A stretch of 64,000 bases of DNA. It comes from CAYJEJ01 sp964369315 (GTDB lineage Bacteria > Pseudomonadota > Alphaproteobacteria > UBA3830 > JAIRWN01). Position numbers and translations under genes: made by a program. The stretch spans positions 90,352-154,351 of the forward strand of contig CAYJEJ010000001.1 of NCBI GenBank assembly GCA_964369315.1, in the 5' to 3' direction. Below are positions 1-8,814 of this stretch, in pieces. The notes beneath the pieces were generated by a model. It searched no databases. It was not told the origin of the DNA and worked only from the letters and a program-made list of their open reading frames with translations. The number at the start of each line of letters is the position of its first letter. Position 1 is the stretch's first letter.

Positions 1-191
1 GCGATATTTCTAACCACCAATAAGTCTCCAGGGTCGCATTGAAATAATATTGCTGGGTCAGTTCTTGAATCACAACAGGATACAACTAAAAATTTTGGTT
101 TGTTTTTAGTGGAAGGGGTATCATTTAGCTTATATTTTTCATGAAATGTGTTAAACCCTTCTAATAAAAACTTTAAATCATTATGAATCAT
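1..191 (-). CDS. Beta-class carbonic anhydrase, N-terminal fragment (runs off window)
   Basis: Reading the minus strand from the ATG at 191 gives about 63 residues before the window edge. They include the beta-carbonic-anhydrase zinc and active-site signature C-C-D-S-R-T-D-P followed by P-G-D-L-L-V-V-R-N-I. In this family the first Cys binds zinc and the D-S-R dyad is catalytic; the enzyme interconverts CO2 and bicarbonate in the cytoplasm. Only the N-terminus is visible, so completeness of the remaining zinc ligands (His and second Cys) cannot be judged. It lies upstream of tRNA-Ser on the same strand and diverges from rsmG. Confidence 0.85.
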   Translation of the reverse strand, partial: MIHNDLKFLLEGFNTFHEKYKLNDTPSTKNKPKFLVVSCCDSRTDPAILFQCDPGDLLVVRNI

Positions 192-214
192 ACAACTTTA
201 TCTTTATTAAACCA

Positions 215-304
215 TGGCGGAAGAGGTGGGATTCGAACCCACGGTACACTCGCATGCACAACGGTTTTCGAGACCGCCCCATTCGACCGCTCTGGCACCC
301 TTCC
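215..304 (-). tRNA. tRNA-Ser(CGA)
   Basis: A 90-nt class II tRNA on the minus strand. Its seven-base-pair acceptor stem runs GGAAGGG to CTCTTCC (one G-U), with discriminator G and an encoded CCA. The anticodon loop CTCGAAA sits on a five-pair stem and gives anticodon CGA, decoding UCG. A long variable arm, as expected for Ser, and a GGTTCGAATCC T-loop region are present. Confidence 0.95.
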
Positions 305-393
305 TGATTTTTCAACTTAATCTAACATAATACTTGCAAAAAGAAAATATTTTTATATCATATGTTTTGTTGTGATTACTGTCGTTTATATAC

Positions 394-981
394 ATGGTTG
401 ATGTTTTTAAGTATGTTCCACGTGAAACAGTAGAGGTACTCGAAAATTTTTCAAAAATATTATTAAAATGGCAATCAGCTATTAATTTAATAAGTAATAA
501 TGATGTTGAACGGTTATGGGAACGACATATTTTAGATAGCTTTCAATTGACTAAATATATAAAAGGGAATGAAGTTCTTGATATAGGTTCAGGAGGAGGA
601 TTTCCTGCGGTTATTATTGCTGTATCAACAAAACATTTAGTCCATTTGGTTGAAAGTGATGAAAGAAAAGCACTGTTTTTAAATGAAGTGAAAAGAAATT
701 TAAAGTTGAATAATATGTTTGTTCATAACGTGCGAATAGAACACTTTTCTCTTGCTAAAAGATTTGATAATATCACGGCAAGAGGGTTTTCTTCTTTAAA
801 GGAATTAATAAAAATTTCAAAAAATTTGCTTAAAGAAAATGGACAATGCTTGTTTATGAAAGGAGAATCTTATATAAGTGAAATTGATGATGCTAGGAAA
901 TTTCATGAATTTACTTGCTCTGAATTGAATAATGAATTTCATGATAAAGGTAAAATTATTAAAATTACGGATATAAAATGA
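394..981 (+). CDS. rsmG: 16S rRNA (guanine527-N7)-methyltransferase RsmG (GidB)
   Basis: RsmG methylates N7 of G527 in 16S rRNA using S-adenosylmethionine. The 195-residue product is slightly shorter than E. coli RsmG (207). It has the family N-terminal stretch ending W-E-R-H-I-L-D-S and the SAM-binding loop V-L-D-I-G-S-G-G-G-F-P at residues 61-71. The stop overlaps the parA start by 4 bases (ATGA at 978-981), so the two are translationally coupled in the usual alphaproteobacterial rsmG-parA-parB order; mnmG is not upstream here. The codons for residues 7-12 (Y-V-P-R-E-T) contain a parS site. No strong Shine-Dalgarno precedes the chosen ATG, so the start is less certain than the identity. Confidence 0.95.
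   Translation: MVDVFKYVPRETVEVLENFSKILLKWQSAINLISNNDVERLWERHILDSFQLTKYIKGNEVLDIGSGGGFPAVIIAVSTKHLVHLVESDERKALFLNEVKRNLKLNNMFVHNVRIEHFSLAKRFDNITARGFSSLKELIKISKNLLKENGQCLFMKGESYISEIDDARKFHEFTCSELNNEFHDKGKIIKITDIK
414..429. promoter_or_regulatory. parS: parS centromere site inside rsmG
   Basis: TGTTCCACGTGAAACA matches the bacterial parS consensus TGTTnCACGTGAAACA at every defined position and is palindromic except for one base pair. It lies in the first codons of rsmG, about 550 bp upstream of parA. ParB, encoded at 1754-2599, is expected to load here and spread as a CTP-dependent clamp. I saw no second close match in the window. Confidence 0.88.
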
Positions 982-1757
982 TTAAAATAGCAATTGCTAA
1001 TCAAAAAGGTGGAGTCGGAAAAACAACCACTACAGTAAACTTGGCAACTGCATTGGCTGCAATTGGAAAGAAGGTTTTGATTATAGACCTAGACCCTCAA
1101 GGAAACGCTACAACAGGTATGGGCGTTTTAAAAACATCTCTTTCAAATAATAGCTACAAATTTATACTCGGATTAGCCTCATTAAATGAATGTATAATTA
1201 AAACGATAGTGCCTAGTTTAGATATAATGCCTTCTATAGAAGACTTATCAGCAACGGAAATAGAGCTTGTGAATATGACCTCTAGAGAAAATTATTTAAA
1301 CAAAGCCCTATCCAATAGTCAGTATGATTATGATTATGTAATAATTGATTGTCCTCCCAGTTTAGGTTTGCTAACAATAAATGCATTAACAGCAGTTGAA
1401 CATCTTTTAATACCGCTTCAGTGCGAATTTTATGCATTAGAAGGACTATCTCAACTTTTTAATACAATTAAAAAAATCAAATCATCTTTTAACCCATCAC
1501 TGAGTGTGTTGGGAATATTGATTACTATGTTTGATAAAAGAAATGGGCTCAATATTAGCGTTGTTGAGGATGTAAAAAAATTTTTTCCAACATACTTGTT
1601 CTCAACTTTTATACCAAGAAATATAAAACTAAGTGAAGCACCCTCACATGGAAAACCAGTGCTATTGTACGACCATAACTGCAAAGGTTCAATAGCATAC
1701 ATAGAATTTGCAAAGGAAGTATTACAAAAATTAAATCATATAGAGAAAAAAACATGA
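978..1757 (+). CDS. parA: Chromosome partitioning ATPase ParA (Soj)
   Basis: ParA is a deviant-Walker ATPase that moves ParB-parS complexes and so segregates the origin region. The deviant Walker A motif K-G-G-V-G-K-T-T is at residues 10-17. It is followed by the switch motif D-P-Q-G-N-A-T-T-G and by a Walker B-like V-I-I-D-C-P-P-S. The length of 259 aa is typical of chromosomal ParA, and no N-terminal helix-turn-helix is present, which argues against a plasmid type Ia ParA. It overlaps rsmG and parB by 4 bases each, indicating one operon. Confidence 0.97.
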   Translation: MIKIAIANQKGGVGKTTTTVNLATALAAIGKKVLIIDLDPQGNATTGMGVLKTSLSNNSYKFILGLASLNECIIKTIVPSLDIMPSIEDLSATEIELVNMTSRENYLNKALSNSQYDYDYVIIDCPPSLGLLTINALTAVEHLLIPLQCEFYALEGLSQLFNTIKKIKSSFNPSLSVLGILITMFDKRNGLNISVVEDVKKFFPTYLFSTFIPRNIKLSEAPSHGKPVLLYDHNCKGSIAYIEFAKEVLQKLNHIEKKT

Positions 1758-2599
1758 CCACAGCTTTAGGGAAAGGTTTATCAGAACTTTTTAAAAATAC
1801 TGACGAAAACATTGAAATGAATAATAACCCACAAATACACTATATAAAAATTGATGATTTATATCCTAATAAATATCAGCCAAGAAAAAACTTTTCCCAA
1901 GAATCATTAAACTCACTTGCCATTTCTATAAAAGAAAGCGGCATCTTGCAACCAATTTTAGTCACAGGTGCAACAGGTCAATATAACATAGTGGCGGGAG
2001 AACGCAGGTGGAGAGGAGCAAAACAAGCCGGGTTATTAGAAGTGCCAGTGATTATTTGTGAGTTTTCTGATGAAAAATCATTGGAGGTCGCAATCCTTGA
2101 AAACATACAAAGGGAGGACTTAAATCCAATAGAAGAAGCTGAAGGATACGCTAAATTGACAACTCAATATGGTTATACTCAGGAAAGAATAGCAAAATTC
2201 AGTGGTAAAAGCCGCTCACATATAGCGAATATGCTAAGACTACTATCCTTGCCACAAAATGTTAAAGGATATGTATTAGAAGGGAAATTAAATTTTGGTC
2301 AGGCTAGAGCCCTTATAGGACACCCCCAAGCCGAGGAAATGGCTATGCAAATAATAAATAATGGACTGAACGTGAGACAGGCAGAATCGTTGGTTAGACG
2401 TGGGATGAGTAATAATGATTTTTTCAAAAAACGAGCAGAAAATTTAAATCCTGAAATACTAGAACTACAATCCAACCTGTCGTCTAAATTAGGTGCCAAT
2501 GTCTCTATCAATATAGATGGAATGTCTGGCAGAGGTTCAATACAGATATTTTTTAATTCTTTGATGAACTTAGATGATATAATTAATAAATTGAATTGA
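1754..2599 (+). CDS. parB: Chromosome partitioning protein ParB (Spo0J)
   Basis: ParB is a parS-binding CTPase clamp. The 281-residue product has the family order: N-terminal ParA-contact segment (L-G-K-G-L-S-E-L-F near residue 5), Y-Q-P-R at 41-44, the CTP-binding G-E-R-R-W-R at 82-87, E-N-I-Q-R-E-D-L-N-P at 116-125, a helix-turn-helix around 139-160, and a C-terminal dimerisation region. It starts within the parA stop (ATGA). A parS site at 414-429 supplies the likely target. The operon probably ends here, because a gap of about 200 bp follows. Confidence 0.97.
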   Translation: MTTALGKGLSELFKNTDENIEMNNNPQIHYIKIDDLYPNKYQPRKNFSQESLNSLAISIKESGILQPILVTGATGQYNIVAGERRWRGAKQAGLLEVPVIICEFSDEKSLEVAILENIQREDLNPIEEAEGYAKLTTQYGYTQERIAKFSGKSRSHIANMLRLLSLPQNVKGYVLEGKLNFGQARALIGHPQAEEMAMQIINNGLNVRQAESLVRRGMSNNDFFKKRAENLNPEILELQSNLSSKLGANVSINIDGMSGRGSIQIFFNSLMNLDDIINKLN

Positions 2600-2807
2600 T
2601 AAAAAACATTTGTTTACTTTGACTAATTAACAAAAAAATAATAAATCTAAAAATGACCATTTATGCTGTCATGATAATATCTAAAAATACATATATTTAA
2701 TTCTTAAAAAATAATGGATAATTCACCGAAAAGAGTGATATCATCCAAACAAAATATAAAAACGTCACAAATTTTATAGAACTACTGAGAGGTCAAAAAA
2801 CAATCAC

Positions 2808-3536
2808 ATGAATAAGAAAATATTTTTTATAGTAGGAGCGGTATTAACATTATTTGCTATTGCAACTATCAAAAGAATGAGGGCAATAACTGATTTTATG
2901 TACGCTGGAACCGCTGAAACAACTAAAATAATGGTTTCAACCAAAGTATCAGGGGACATCCTTTCTTTTCCAATAGAAGAAGGACAAACGTTAAATAAAG
3001 GTGATTTAATCGCGAAAATTGACGATGAAAAATACGAGATTGCCTCTAAACAAATCGATAGCGATTTTAAAAGAGTCTCTGCCCTTGCGAGCAAGGGACA
3101 TTCTTCAATTGAAGAGCTTGAACGAATAGAACGGCTAAAAAGAGACAATGACCTACAAAAACAGTGGTGTGAAGTCAAATCACCTATAAGTGGGGTTGTT
3201 GTCACAAAGTTTAAGGAACAAGGCGAATTCGCAAATATGGGCACATATTTGATTTCTTTAGCAGACCCCAAGGATGTTTGGGTATATTTTTATGTGCCAC
3301 ATGATGTCGTGCATAAATTAAAAATAGGTGCAAAGGTTGATGTGGTTTTAAGCGAAATGTCACAAAAAAAACTAGAAGGACGCATAATCAAAATTAACGA
3401 AGAAGCAGAATTCACACCTAAAAACGTACAAACACGTGAAGAACGCACAAGACTTGTCTATGGCGTGAAGGTAAAAATTGAAAACAAAGACCTGTTAATT
3501 AAATCAGGTATGACCTTGGAGAGTAATCTTGAATAA
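2808..3536 (+). CDS. Membrane fusion protein (HlyD/YbhG-like) of an ABC efflux system
   Basis: A 242-aa periplasmic adaptor with an N-terminal membrane anchor at about residues 4-20. A lipoyl half-motif follows (V-S-T-K-V-S-G-D-I, then E-G-Q-T-L-N-K-G-D-L-I-A-K-I), then a short helical hairpin and the second lipoyl half V-K-S-P-I-S-G-V-V-V. The hairpin (about 40 residues) is short for the family. It heads an uninterrupted six-gene set encoding two ABC ATPases, two ABC-2 permeases and a TolC-like channel, the same content as the E. coli ybhGFSR system plus its own outer-membrane exit. The substrate cannot be told from sequence; multidrug or lipid export is possible. Confidence 0.87.
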   Translation: MNKKIFFIVGAVLTLFAIATIKRMRAITDFMYAGTAETTKIMVSTKVSGDILSFPIEEGQTLNKGDLIAKIDDEKYEIASKQIDSDFKRVSALASKGHSSIEELERIERLKRDNDLQKQWCEVKSPISGVVVTKFKEQGEFANMGTYLISLADPKDVWVYFYVPHDVVHKLKIGAKVDVVLSEMSQKKLEGRIIKINEEAEFTPKNVQTREERTRLVYGVKVKIENKDLLIKSGMTLESNLE

Positions 3537-4284
3537 CTCTGTTTCAATAAACAGCTTTAACATAACAAAAAGATTTAATGAAACAGAGCCGCCTGCTCTC
3601 AAAGATGTTTCCATGGGTTTTGGCTCGGGGGTATTACATGGCATTATTGGTCCCGCAGGTGCGGGTAAAACAACATTCTTACGTATACTACTCAAATTAT
3701 TGAACTGTGACCATGGAACAGTTGAATATCATAATGACGGGAGTGTTCTCGAATTTGAAGAATTCAGAAAGCATATCGCTTATATGCCGCAACAACAGAG
3801 TTTATATGCAGACTTATCAATAAAAGAGCACCTCGAGTTCTTTAGAGATATGTATGGCTTGAACAAAAAAGTTTATAAAGAAAAATCCCAAAATCTATTA
3901 GAAATGACCAGACTTGACAAGTTTTTAAACCGTCCAGCAGGAAAATTGTCTGGAGGAATGTATAAAAAACTAGGTTTGATGTGTGCACTTTTAAGGTCAC
4001 CAAAAGTAATTTTTCTAGATGAACCAACCAATGGTGTTGACCCAATCAGTAGAAGAGAATTTTGGGATATTTTGAATGAAGCTGTATTAGGCGGGATATT
4101 GGTCATCATGACCACAGCATACATGGACGAAGCTGAGCGTTGCGGCTATGTTCATTTAATAGAACACGGCACCCTCATTGATAAAGGCGAGCCCATGGCA
4201 ATGCTCAATGCTGATGAGGTGAATGATTTTGATGAATTTTTTATAAAACGTTCGAAACGTATGAAGCAGGACAAGACTTCATGA
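3529..4284 (+). CDS. ABC-2 type exporter ATP-binding subunit 1 (N-half of YbhF equivalent)
   Basis: A 251-aa nucleotide-binding domain with Walker A G-P-A-G-A-G-K-T at 41-48, signature L-S-G-G-M at 140-144 and Walker B I-F-L-D-E-P at 161-166, followed by a normal D-loop (N-G-V-D-P). It probably starts at a TTG codon at 3529, with GGAG about 6 bases upstream and 8 bases of overlap with the adaptor gene. In E. coli YbhF the two nucleotide-binding domains are fused in one protein; here they are separate genes sharing a 4-base overlap (4281-4284). It presumably heterodimerises with the next gene product to power the two permeases. Confidence 0.9.
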   Translation: MNNSVSINSFNITKRFNETEPPALKDVSMGFGSGVLHGIIGPAGAGKTTFLRILLKLLNCDHGTVEYHNDGSVLEFEEFRKHIAYMPQQQSLYADLSIKEHLEFFRDMYGLNKKVYKEKSQNLLEMTRLDKFLNRPAGKLSGGMYKKLGLMCALLRSPKVIFLDEPTNGVDPISRREFWDILNEAVLGGILVIMTTAYMDEAERCGYVHLIEHGTLIDKGEPMAMLNADEVNDFDEFFIKRSKRMKQDKTS

Positions 4285-5198
4285 ACAATATAGTTGAAGT
4301 GAAAAATCTTGATGTGATATTCGGCGATTTTTACGCTGTTAAAAAAGTGTCATTTTCTGTAAAAAAAGGTGAAATATTTGGGTTTTTAGGTGCCAATGGC
4401 GCTGGGAAGACAACCACAATAAGGGTTCTTTGCGGACTCTTACTGGCAAGTGGCGGTCAAGTGTTGATAGGAGGTGAAAAACTTGTAAAAGGCAAAGAAA
4501 ACTTAATAAAAAAGCAAGTTGGGTATATGTCTCAAAAATTTACCCTTTACGACGACCTGAGTGTTGAAGAAAACTTAATGTTTACAGCGTCATTGAGGCA
4601 AATCCCAGAAAAACTCTATGAAGAGAGGAAAAAGGTTTTATTTGATTTTATAGGCTTTGAGAAAGACACAAGTGTTCTGATTAGCGAGCTGTCTGGTGGA
4701 GTTAAGCAAGAAATAGCATTAGTGGCATCCATGCTACATGACCCACAGATAATTTTCCTTGATGAGCCAACTGCTGGCGTTGCACCAGTTTCCAGAGCAA
4801 GGTTTTGGGAGCTAATTAATGACCTCGCCCGAAAAGGTAAAACAGTTTTTGTCACCACGCATTATATGGATGAAGCAGAAAATTGTTCAAGGGTTGCCTT
4901 GATGCGTTCTGGGGAGTTAATAGCCCTAGATAGTCCAGAAAATTTAAAAAAGACCGCCTATAAAGAACAAATTTATAAAATAACACTGAAAAAACCGGAT
5001 TATCGGCAAACGCTATTAAACCAAGACAAGAAATATTTCGCGATGCTCTCCCCATATGGTCAACATTACCATGGAATTATCGCAGAAAATTATTCTGATA
5101 AAGAGGTTATCTCTATAATATCAAAAAATTGTGAAATAAAAAAAATTCCTCCATCACTCGAGGATGTTTTTATTCGTCTAGTTGAGGGTGATAGGTAA
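4281..5198 (+). CDS. ABC-2 type exporter ATP-binding subunit 2 (C-half of YbhF equivalent)
   Basis: A 305-aa ABC ATPase. Walker A G-A-N-G-A-G-K-T is at 37-44, signature L-S-G-G-V at 137-141 and Walker B I-I-F-L-D-E at 157-162. The D-loop reads A-G-V-A-P (165-169) where subunit 1 has V-D-P, so the D-loop aspartate is replaced by Ala. That suggests two non-equivalent ATP sites in the heterodimer. The C-terminal 80 residues form the accessory domain common in drug-export ATPases. The ATG overlaps the stop of subunit 1; the first permease begins 5 bases after its stop. Confidence 0.92.
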   Translation: MNNIVEVKNLDVIFGDFYAVKKVSFSVKKGEIFGFLGANGAGKTTTIRVLCGLLLASGGQVLIGGEKLVKGKENLIKKQVGYMSQKFTLYDDLSVEENLMFTASLRQIPEKLYEERKKVLFDFIGFEKDTSVLISELSGGVKQEIALVASMLHDPQIIFLDEPTAGVAPVSRARFWELINDLARKGKTVFVTTHYMDEAENCSRVALMRSGELIALDSPENLKKTAYKEQIYKITLKKPDYRQTLLNQDKKYFAMLSPYGQHYHGIIAENYSDKEVISIISKNCEIKKIPPSLEDVFIRLVEGDR

Positions 5199-5203
5199 AT
5201 ATA

Positions 5204-6319
5204 GTGTTTAATTTTATTCGTTTTAAGGCAATTTTTACAAAGGAATTCAAGCACATAGTACGTGACCGTTTTACCTTGCTATTATCGTTATTGCTACCTC
5301 TTTTAATCGTTTTGATATTGGGAAACTCTATTGAATTTAATTTAAAAAAAATCTCCACTGTTGTAATTGATATGGATAAAACGCCATCATCCAGACAGCT
5401 TTTAGAAACTTTTACTAGCTCCGGATACTTTCGTACTTACGGCGAAGTGTCTGCCGAGAAAGGAATGAAAGAAATTATTGGAGAAAGAGCTAGAATATGC
5501 TTGTTTATTCCAAAAAACTTTGAAAAAGAGACCCTGCAAGCAAGACCAATCAATTCCCAAATTTTATTAGATGGTGCCGATAACTCTTCAGTTTCTGCCG
5601 TTTCTAACTATTTATCGACCATAAGTGAGATGGCAAAAAGCAAATTGCAGATGAATAATCTCGATAACAAACCAATAGTCAATTTTAAAGTCAGATATCT
5701 TTTTAATCCTGAGCTCAATTCAAAATGGTTCGCCCTCCCAGGTTTGTCAGCAGTGATTATAGCCTTGGTTGCAATATTGCTAACATCATTGACGATTTGT
5801 AGGGAATGGGAGCTGGGCTCCATGGAGCTGTTACTGTCTACTCCTGCACGTTCTAGCGAAATTATCATTGGTAAAATATTACCTTATGCATTTCTAGGTT
5901 TATCAGGATTTTTAATAGTTTATCTTGCAGCAAGGCTGATTTTTGACGTTCCATTCATAGGAAGCCATTTCTTGCTTTTATTAGGGACATTACTGTTCAT
6001 TTTTGACTATCTTGCCATTGGACTATATATCTCGGTCATAACTAAGCAACAGCAGGTGGCAATTCAATATGCCCTAATAGTTGGGATGTTACCAACCTCA
6101 ATGCTGTCGGGTTTTATCTTTCCTGTGGAATATATGCCACAAATATTTATGTGGGTTTCTTCAATCTTTCCTGCAAAGTGGTATGTTGAGGTATGTAGAG
6201 ACCAATTTTTAAAAGGCTCAACTTTTTTTGACCTAATTGTTCCATTTTCAGTTATGACATTGCAAGGAATAATCATTACATCTGGGGCAATCCTTAAATT
6301 TAAGAGGAATTTAGAATGA
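5204..6319 (+). CDS. ABC-2 type permease 1 (YbhS-like)
   Basis: A 371-aa integral membrane subunit with the ABC-2 layout. A first transmembrane segment lies at about 22-41, then a large periplasmic domain to about residue 180, then five further hydrophobic segments. The sequence R-E-W-E-L-G-S-M-E-L-L-L just after the second segment is the conserved cytoplasmic coupling region of YbhS/YbhR-type permeases. Translation probably starts at GTG 5204. It ends in a 4-base overlap with the second permease (6316-6319), which supports a heterodimeric pore. Confidence 0.9.
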   Translation: MFNFIRFKAIFTKEFKHIVRDRFTLLLSLLLPLLIVLILGNSIEFNLKKISTVVIDMDKTPSSRQLLETFTSSGYFRTYGEVSAEKGMKEIIGERARICLFIPKNFEKETLQARPINSQILLDGADNSSVSAVSNYLSTISEMAKSKLQMNNLDNKPIVNFKVRYLFNPELNSKWFALPGLSAVIIALVAILLTSLTICREWELGSMELLLSTPARSSEIIIGKILPYAFLGLSGFLIVYLAARLIFDVPFIGSHFLLLLGTLLFIFDYLAIGLYISVITKQQQVAIQYALIVGMLPTSMLSGFIFPVEYMPQIFMWVSSIFPAKWYVEVCRDQFLKGSTFFDLIVPFSVMTLQGIIITSGAILKFKRNLE

Positions 6320-7413
6320 TTTTAAAAGGGTTTTTAAAAAAGGAAATCACGCAATTATTACGTAATCGTGTCTTAATCTTTGCACTGTTAGTGATGCCCG
6401 TTGTACAGGTGTTAATTTTGAGCTCAGCGATTACAAATGAACCCAAAAATCTTAAAATAGCACTAGATATTCAACCGAATGACTACTTAATGTCGAGGGT
6501 TTATGATAGAGCGATATCTTCAGGATGGTTCTTAAAGGTTGATAACCAAACAAGTGACGCTTTAAAGACGGTTCAATCAGCCAAAGCAGATGCGGCGATT
6601 ATTGCACCACAGGGCGGCTTTACTAGGGCATTGCTACGCGGTGAAGGTCAGATGCAAATTTTGATTGACGCCACAAATATCATCAGGGCACAGGCATTAG
6701 ATGGCTATATAAGGGCAATTACTTGGGAAGTGTTAGCCGATGAAATGAAAAGATTACAATTCCCCGCGGGTAGCACCATCACCTTTAGCCAAAGGGTATT
6801 GTTCAACCCACAGTTGGATACAAAATTATTCATGGTGCCATTCATCATGTCTATAGTGGTCTTTACCTCGATAATGAGCATGGTGTGTGTTTCTGTTGCA
6901 AAAGAAGTAGAAAACGGGACAATAGAGACGCTTATATCTGCACCTATTAATAAATTTCATATAATAATCGGTAAGGTTATTCCAGCTGTTTTAATCAGTT
7001 TTTTAAATTTTATTACGATTTTATCAATTGGCATCATAATGTTTGATTTGCCCTTTAGGGCGGGGATTATTGAGTTTGTTTTGACGTTTATGTCGTTTGC
7101 CTTTGCGTCATCAACTTTGGCACTTTTTATGTCGACTTATTGCAAAACGCAACAGCAGGCTATGTTATGTATGATGATGATGTCATTTTTAATGATAATG
7201 TTGTCTGGGGGAATGTTTCCAATAGAGAACATGCCAGATGTTTTACAGTATTGTTGTTATATTAATCCACTCAGCCACTTTACTTATTTGGTGAGAAATT
7301 TGGTTTTAAAGGGTGGAGACTTGAAATATTTCATTGAACACACCTCAGCGATGATAATATTTGGTGGGGTTGCGACAGTTTTTGCATTTAGGCGTTTTAA
7401 GGTCACGTTATAG
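6316..7413 (+). CDS. ABC-2 type permease 2 (YbhR-like)
   Basis: A 365-aa paralogue of the preceding permease with the same topology: N-terminal segment at about 19-38, large external loop, then a cluster of segments after about residue 175. The coupling segment reads V-A-K-E-V-E-N-G-T-I-E-T-L-I-S-A-P. It is translationally coupled to permease 1 through ATGA and followed 8 bases later by the outer-membrane channel gene. Confidence 0.9.
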   Translation: MILKGFLKKEITQLLRNRVLIFALLVMPVVQVLILSSAITNEPKNLKIALDIQPNDYLMSRVYDRAISSGWFLKVDNQTSDALKTVQSAKADAAIIAPQGGFTRALLRGEGQMQILIDATNIIRAQALDGYIRAITWEVLADEMKRLQFPAGSTITFSQRVLFNPQLDTKLFMVPFIMSIVVFTSIMSMVCVSVAKEVENGTIETLISAPINKFHIIIGKVIPAVLISFLNFITILSIGIIMFDLPFRAGIIEFVLTFMSFAFASSTLALFMSTYCKTQQQAMLCMMMMSFLMIMLSGGMFPIENMPDVLQYCCYINPLSHFTYLVRNLVLKGGDLKYFIEHTSAMIIFGGVATVFAFRRFKVTL

Positions 7414-7421
7414 GGAAAAAA

Positions 7422-8717
7422 ATGACTATTAGGTTTACTTTTTGTTTTTTTATGTGGTTGATGTCGGCTCCAACCTCGTTCGGGAACACTTTAATAGAGT
7501 TATTTAAGCAAGTTAACACAACCAATCCCACCATAATCGCTGAGCGGGAAAAATTGCTGGCTATTAAAACTTTGAAAAATCAGGCGATGGCTGGATGGCA
7601 CCCTAGAGTAAACTTGAACGGTACTCTCGCACCTAATAGTAGCGAGGCAACGATGAGTACTGGTCAGCAAAAAATGTCTGCTAACCAAGTTTCAAACTCT
7701 GTCGGTGTTAATATGGCGATTAACCTTTATGAGGGCGGAAAAACGTCTTCAAACATAAAAATCGCTGAATTTAGAAGAGTTTCGGCGGAACAATCTTTGA
7801 GGCTGAAAGAACAGGACGTGTTTTTTTCGCTCGTTTGTTCTTATCTCGCACTTTTGAATGCTCAAGAAATCTTGAACCTTCATGAACAAAATCACGAGGT
7901 TATCAGACAGCGTTATGAAAGGTGTAAACTGATGGTTGAATTGGGCAAAGGAACCAATACTGACGTTGTACAAGCACTTGCTCGTCTTGAAAAGGCTAAA
8001 GCTGATGTGTTTAATGCGAAAAATAGTGTTGAAAACGCAAAAGAACAACTCAAAGGTTTGACTGGCACTTATGTCGATTGTGCTAGCACACCAGACTTAT
8101 CAAGGTTTGTCGGTTGCGTGCCAAAAACAGTTGAGGACGCTGAAGTGATAGCAGGAAAAAATCATCCTGCCATTTTGTGTATGTACGCGATGCAACAAGC
8201 AGCACAAGAGGACATAGAAATCGCTGGTGCAACATACAGACCAAATGTGAATTTACAAATGTTGGCACAAAAGGATAATAAACAATTAATGTATAAAAAA
8301 TTGGATGTTCTTCAAGCCTCGGTTGTTGCAACGGTTCCTCTGTATGACGCGAGTATATCAAGCTCAAAAACAGCACAGGCAAGGCACAACCTTGCTGAAT
8401 GCATGGCACAATTGTGTCAAACACGGCGTGATATCACAAAGTTGTTGGTACAATCTTGGAATGTATGGCAGTCAAAAAAATCCATGGTTAAGGCTTGTCA
8501 GGCTCAGGTTGATGCCAGCGTTAAAGCCCTTGAATGCGTGATTGCTGAGGCTCAAAACGGGGGGCGTACTGAACTGGATGTTTTGAACGCACAGCAGGAG
8601 CTACTGAATGCAAAGGTGGGGCTCGTGCAAGTTAAAAATGACGAGGTGATAGCATTCTTTACAATCTTGTCTTCTATGGGGCGGTTGACCGCAATGGACA
8701 TATTTAATAAACGCTAG
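7422..8717 (+). CDS. TolC-family outer membrane efflux channel
   Basis: A 431-aa protein with an N-terminal signal peptide (hydrophobic core residues 3-17, probable cleavage near A-P-T-S-F-G) and the two-repeat TolC architecture: long amphipathic helices with L-N-A-Q-E near residue 146 and its repeat counterpart L-N-A-Q-Q-E near 390. TolC-type trimers cross the outer membrane and dock with an adaptor such as the one at 2808. Being last in this cluster, it probably serves this exporter, making a complete inner-membrane-to-outside system. Confidence 0.9.
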   Translation: MTIRFTFCFFMWLMSAPTSFGNTLIELFKQVNTTNPTIIAEREKLLAIKTLKNQAMAGWHPRVNLNGTLAPNSSEATMSTGQQKMSANQVSNSVGVNMAINLYEGGKTSSNIKIAEFRRVSAEQSLRLKEQDVFFSLVCSYLALLNAQEILNLHEQNHEVIRQRYERCKLMVELGKGTNTDVVQALARLEKAKADVFNAKNSVENAKEQLKGLTGTYVDCASTPDLSRFVGCVPKTVEDAEVIAGKNHPAILCMYAMQQAAQEDIEIAGATYRPNVNLQMLAQKDNKQLMYKKLDVLQASVVATVPLYDASISSSKTAQARHNLAECMAQLCQTRRDITKLLVQSWNVWQSKKSMVKACQAQVDASVKALECVIAEAQNGGRTELDVLNAQQELLNAKVGLVQVKNDEVIAFFTILSSMGRLTAMDIFNKR

Positions 8718-8814
8718 CGTTAAGTCCATAAATAGGGATAAAATTAGATTGAAGATTTACTTTTAATTGGCTATCGTTATACTGGTTTGATAATGATATG
8801 TTGGATTTTTTATT

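Noticed and set aside
2600..2807. Possible promoter TTGACT upstream of the exporter operon
   Set aside because: The spacing is acceptable but the best -10 candidate is poor in an AT-rich background, so it was not listed as a feature.
3421..3450. CACGTGAA near 3434 as a second parS site
   Set aside because: Only the central octamer matches; the outer TGTT and ACA positions do not. Other CACGTG occurrences in the window also fail.
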